This document shows positions 43,413 to 45,845 of a stretch of DNA of 45,845 bases, in pieces. The position numbers and the translations under genes are program-made. The stretch comes from Acidobacteriaceae bacterium (GTDB lineage Bacteria > Acidobacteriota > Terriglobia > Terriglobales > Acidobacteriaceae). The notes under the pieces were generated by a model, which had not been told where the DNA came from, made no database searches, and saw nothing but the letters and a program-made list of their open reading frames with translations. The stretch spans positions 1-45,845 of the forward strand of contig JANXYB010000103.1 of the NCBI GenBank assembly GCA_025350325.1, read 5' to 3'. Position 1 is the first letter of the stretch. Every line of letters starts with the position of its first letter.

Positions 43413-43862
43413 TCAGAAGGATTTGTTGCCGTGATGCCTCGGCACGCTGGCGTGGGGTCCACGGCCTCGTTCTACCTCAACGGAACTAGCTTTTGCTGCG
43501 TGCGCTTTTTGTTCACCCATTGTGAGTGCAACCACGATTGGCAAAGCAACGGCGCTCAAACCTGCAAGAACTTCACGACGAGTGGTTTTCCCGGGCTCGC
43601 CTGAAACCTTTACCAGGTTTTTCTCTTGAAGCCGAAGGATGGCTTGCTCGGCAATATCGTCAGTCACTTGAGGATTGAAAGAATGACGCATAGCTTCTGC
43701 GAGTTTGGGGATGGTAGTGGGTTCACTGCACGCATCCCAAGCAGCACCCGCGGTCGCATTCATCGCGATCACAGTTTCATTGTTGGAATTCACGACTATT
43801 CGGGAGCCATCGGGCAGCCCGTTGACTACTTGATCGTTAGATATGACGCGCTCTACTTGCAT
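43413..43862 (-). CDS. PqqD-domain protein with a C-terminal Tat-like segment
   Basis: A 149-residue protein. Residues about 1-88 are a PqqD domain (NGLPDGSRIVVNSNNETVIAMNATAGAAWDAC, then VTDDIAEQAILRLQEKNLVKV), the fold that binds leader peptides in RiPP pathways. Residues 93-122 then look like an internal twin-arginine signal: TTRREVLAGL (Arg95-Arg96), a hydrophobic stretch VALPIVVALTM and AHA before a possible cleavage site. The last 27 residues are small and basic (VERGRGPHASVPRHH). AGGAAGGT lies five bases before the ATG. Either the tail anchors the protein in the membrane or it is a small exported peptide; the sequence cannot decide. Confidence 0.8.
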   Translation of the reverse strand: MQVERVISNDQVVNGLPDGSRIVVNSNNETVIAMNATAGAAWDACSEPTTIPKLAEAMRHSFNPQVTDDIAEQAILRLQEKNLVKVSGEPGKTTRREVLAGLSAVALPIVVALTMGEQKAHAAKASSVEVERGRGPHASVPRHHGNKSF

Positions 43863-43961
43863 GTTCGACCTTCCTGATGGGATAGATTCGACCCATTAAA
43901 CGAAACCTACTGCGCAGAATATACACCATGCCCGAGCGCCGTAATAGACCACTAACACCTT

Positions 43962-43989
43962 TTGCCACAGGTCTTTAGTAATCTAATAC
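43962..43989 (+). promoter_or_regulatory. Promoter for the nucleotidyltransferase gene
   Basis: TTGCCA (43962-43967), a 16-bp spacer and TAATAC (43984-43989) form a reasonable sigma-70 promoter, giving a start near 43996. The 160-bp gap also serves the divergent PqqD gene; no clear promoter for that side was identified. Confidence 0.4.
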
Positions 43990-44091
43990 GCCTTTCAGGT
44001 AATCGTTATTTCTTAGTACCCTATGATCACATGTACGTGCCGTGCACGAATTATGATTCCTTACGCCAGCATCGACGAGAAAGAGGAGCGG

Positions 44092-45240
44092 GTGAAGCCA
44101 TTAGATCGCGAGGACTGCGCACTCTTGCGTGATTTAGCGCGCCCACCTGAACGCAAGGATGAAGCGATCGATCATCTTGATTTGAAAATCGTCGACTGGG
44201 ATTTACTGCTCAAGAATGCGAGAAGCCACGGTGTCTTGCCGATGCTCTTTTTACGGTTTAAAGATTGCAATTCGTCGATGCCTTTGGAAGTTCTGAAAGA
44301 ATTGCGGGCTGAATATGAGCGAAATGTTTTCCATAGCATCACGAACGCAGCGGAGTTAATTGCGTTATTGAAAGCGTTTGAACGCGAAGGCATTCCGGCA
44401 ATGCCTTTCAAAGGGGTGGTGCTGGGGGTTTCTGCCTACCACGATCTCACAGCGCGCCCAGCCGGCGACCTTGACTTGTTGATTTTCCGCCACGATTTAG
44501 ATAAAGCGAGGGCCGCGCTTTTGCGCAGAGGGTACGAATTAAAAACAGCTATGGGCGCAGACGGATCGCCAGCGGTTGCAGATTATTACGAATATCATTT
44601 CGAGCGACAGGCAGATGGAATGGTGGTTGAGCTTCGCTGGAGGTTGGAGCTGACGCAGCCAAGATTTCGACGGAATCTTGGGATGGCCTGGGTATGGCCG
44701 TCGCGCAAGTCTGTAACGCTGGCAGGTGCCGAGGTTCCCGATCTTGAGCGCGGAAAAGCGTTGCTAATCCTCTGCATGCACGGCAGCAAACATGCTTGGT
44801 CGCGCCTGATTTGGATAGTTGACGTAGCGCAATTACTGGCGACATCGCCAGACCTTAATTGGGAAAAGATAATGAAGGAAGCTAGGAGATGTGGCCTCTC
44901 GCGGACTCTTGCGCTCGGCGTGCTCCTCGCACGCGGTTTTGCCGATTCTCAAGTGCCAGCAAAAGTTCTCGAGGCATTTCGCGCCGATAAGATTGCGTCT
45001 CAGCTTGCGGGCTACTTCGAAATCCACATTTTCGACGCACCTGGAACCACACCATCGGGGCCGGTGCCTTACAACGTGCAGTTGCTTGGGGGGTGGGACA
45101 GGGTGCGAATGTTTCTCTCGCCGAATTTCTTGCTGCCGAATGAAAAAGACCGGTCTTTCATCCGACTACCTAAAGCACTCGGAATTCTTTATCTCGTAGT
45201 AAGGCCAATCAGAATATTGCTGGACCGCTCACCTCGATGA
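44092..45240 (+). CDS. NTP_transf_5-type nucleotidyltransferase family protein
   Basis: A cytosolic protein of about 382 residues. The nucleotidyltransferase core has MPFKGVVLGVSAYHDLTARPAGDLDLLIFR with the acidic pair in GDLDLL (Asp126 and Asp128 from this start), the hallmark of PF14907. The N-terminal part LDREDCALLRDLARPPERKD and IVDWDLLLKNARSHGVLPMLF is also typical. GAGGAG lies three bases before the GTG at 44092; ATGs at 44023 and 44053 are in frame but have no ribosome site. Members occur with PqqD and HprK-like genes in RiPP, including lasso-peptide, loci. The reaction is not established. It is divergent from the PqqD gene. Confidence 0.82.
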   Translation: MKPLDREDCALLRDLARPPERKDEAIDHLDLKIVDWDLLLKNARSHGVLPMLFLRFKDCNSSMPLEVLKELRAEYERNVFHSITNAAELIALLKAFEREGIPAMPFKGVVLGVSAYHDLTARPAGDLDLLIFRHDLDKARAALLRRGYELKTAMGADGSPAVADYYEYHFERQADGMVVELRWRLELTQPRFRRNLGMAWVWPSRKSVTLAGAEVPDLERGKALLILCMHGSKHAWSRLIWIVDVAQLLATSPDLNWEKIMKEARRCGLSRTLALGVLLARGFADSQVPAKVLEAFRADKIASQLAGYFEIHIFDAPGTTPSGPVPYNVQLLGGWDRVRMFLSPNFLLPNEKDRSFIRLPKALGILYLVVRPIRILLDRSPR

Positions 45241-45845
45241 ATCCCAGTGAAAGAATTTTTTCTCCCCCGTTACCGGGTAGATAATACCTCTTCAGGAAGC
45301 ATTTACACGGTTGAATTCAACACTGCAGCATGGACTTTTCCAGGCTACCCGTTTTTCTGCTCATCTAAACCAAACAATATAAAGCAAATATATTTTCTGG
45401 CCGAGGCAACCCTCTTGTGGCAGGCGTCTTGCATACACGGGGTAGATAACAAATCATGGGTCGTTCATGCTGGCACACTTCAGCGCGATAGTGCGTTTTT
45501 GCATTTAGTTGTCCGGTCAAGACGGAAACAGGGGGACACAAAAATACGCTTTGTCGCTGATCAACATCGTGCCTAGTTGCTAGCCGCGTTTAATTCTCAT
45601 TTCACACGCACGGGCACTCTCCCAAATTGCGTAAATCGTAGCGCATCCCTTCATGCGTTCGCACAACGTTGATGAAGAGCCGCGTGTGTTTCATTTCAAG
45701 GCTGATCTCAGGGAAGGAGGAAAGGAGCGAACCTAGCGCAACAGAATCATTTTTTTTACTGATTTTAAGGCCCCAGAATTTGCTGCGCGGCAGGAATGAA
45801 GTTCTGTATTTCATTCGTGTTCAAGAGCATTAAGGTCCCGAAAAG
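45241..45845. other. Right end of the window without a confident gene
   Basis: Two open frames are present, 45247-45576 (+, GTG start, 109 codons) and 45602-45814 (-, ATG start, 70 codons). Neither has a recognisable domain, a good ribosome site or a protein-like composition, so neither is called. The sequence has more AT-rich runs than the region to the left. No terminator was recognised after the nucleotidyltransferase gene. Confidence 0.4.

Noticed and set aside
45247-45576. 109-codon open frame with GTG start after the nucleotidyltransferase gene
   Set aside because: No domain, no ribosome site, and composition unlike the neighbouring proteins.
45602-45814. 70-codon open frame on the minus strand at the right end
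   Set aside because: No recognisable similarity or start signal; it could be chance.

Overview
The window looks like a chromosomal contig of an Acidobacteriota bacterium (Terriglobia/'Acidobacteriia' type). This is inferred from gene content, not from a marker gene: a hopanoid cluster (hpnA, hpnH, squalene-hopene cyclase, ispH), a PadR regulator paired with a small membrane protein, choice-of-anchor/ASH-domain surface proteins, a multihaem c/b cytochrome, FeoAB, and a PqqD/HprK-like/nucleotidyltransferase locus. The DNA is moderately GC-rich with AT-rich intergenic stretches. I see no rRNA, tRNA, CRISPR array, prophage or insertion sequence.

Layout. (1) 1-484: a RelE-like toxin/HTH antitoxin pair at the left edge; the toxin carries a one-base frameshift and its promoter contains a palindromic operator. 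(2) 491-10525, all on the minus strand: a hopanoid/isoprenoid block (ispH, shc, hpnH and a small coupled unknown protein) followed by an AAA+ ATPase, a dipeptidyl-peptidase IV homologue and hpnA. (3) 10628-14544: M61 aminopeptidase, PadR regulator with membrane partner, GH5 glycosidase. (4) 14733-17215: feoAB behind a promoter with two matching palindromes. (5) 17363-25920: mixed housekeeping and transport genes (VOC protein, MFS transporter, ABC-F ATPase, GDSL esterase, CrcB fluoride channel, sialate O-acetylesterase, a frameshifted membrane protein, a DUF6526-type protein). (6) 25949-35292: the most interesting part. An 11-haem c-type/b-type membrane cytochrome is divergent from a tight five-gene operon: long acyl-CoA dehydrogenase, ETF:quinone-oxidoreductase-like flavoprotein with a two-cluster ferredoxin tail, EtfB, a divergent EtfA and a deoxyhypusine-synthase-like protein. 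CRP-type palindromes lie upstream of both transcription units. (7) 35726-38096: a MarR regulator divergent from a membrane protein, then two gene remnants (CPBP protease and CDGSH Fe-S protein) joined head to head. (8) 38541-42417: two related ASH/FN3 surface proteins, the larger with three ~605-bp internal repeats. (9) 42445-45240: an HprK-like kinase, a PqqD-domain protein with a Tat-like tail and a divergent nucleotidyltransferase, resembling the accessory part of a RiPP locus.

How it may work together (inference). Electrons from an acyl-CoA-type oxidation would pass through EtfAB and the FixCX-like protein into quinone. The divergent CbcL-like cytochrome could then oxidise quinol towards periplasmic or extracellular acceptors. 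The deoxyhypusine-synthase homologue keeps the catalytic lysine but lacks the usual KHH segment, so its reaction is open. That five-gene module and the PqqD-Tat fusion are the best candidates for undescribed biology here.
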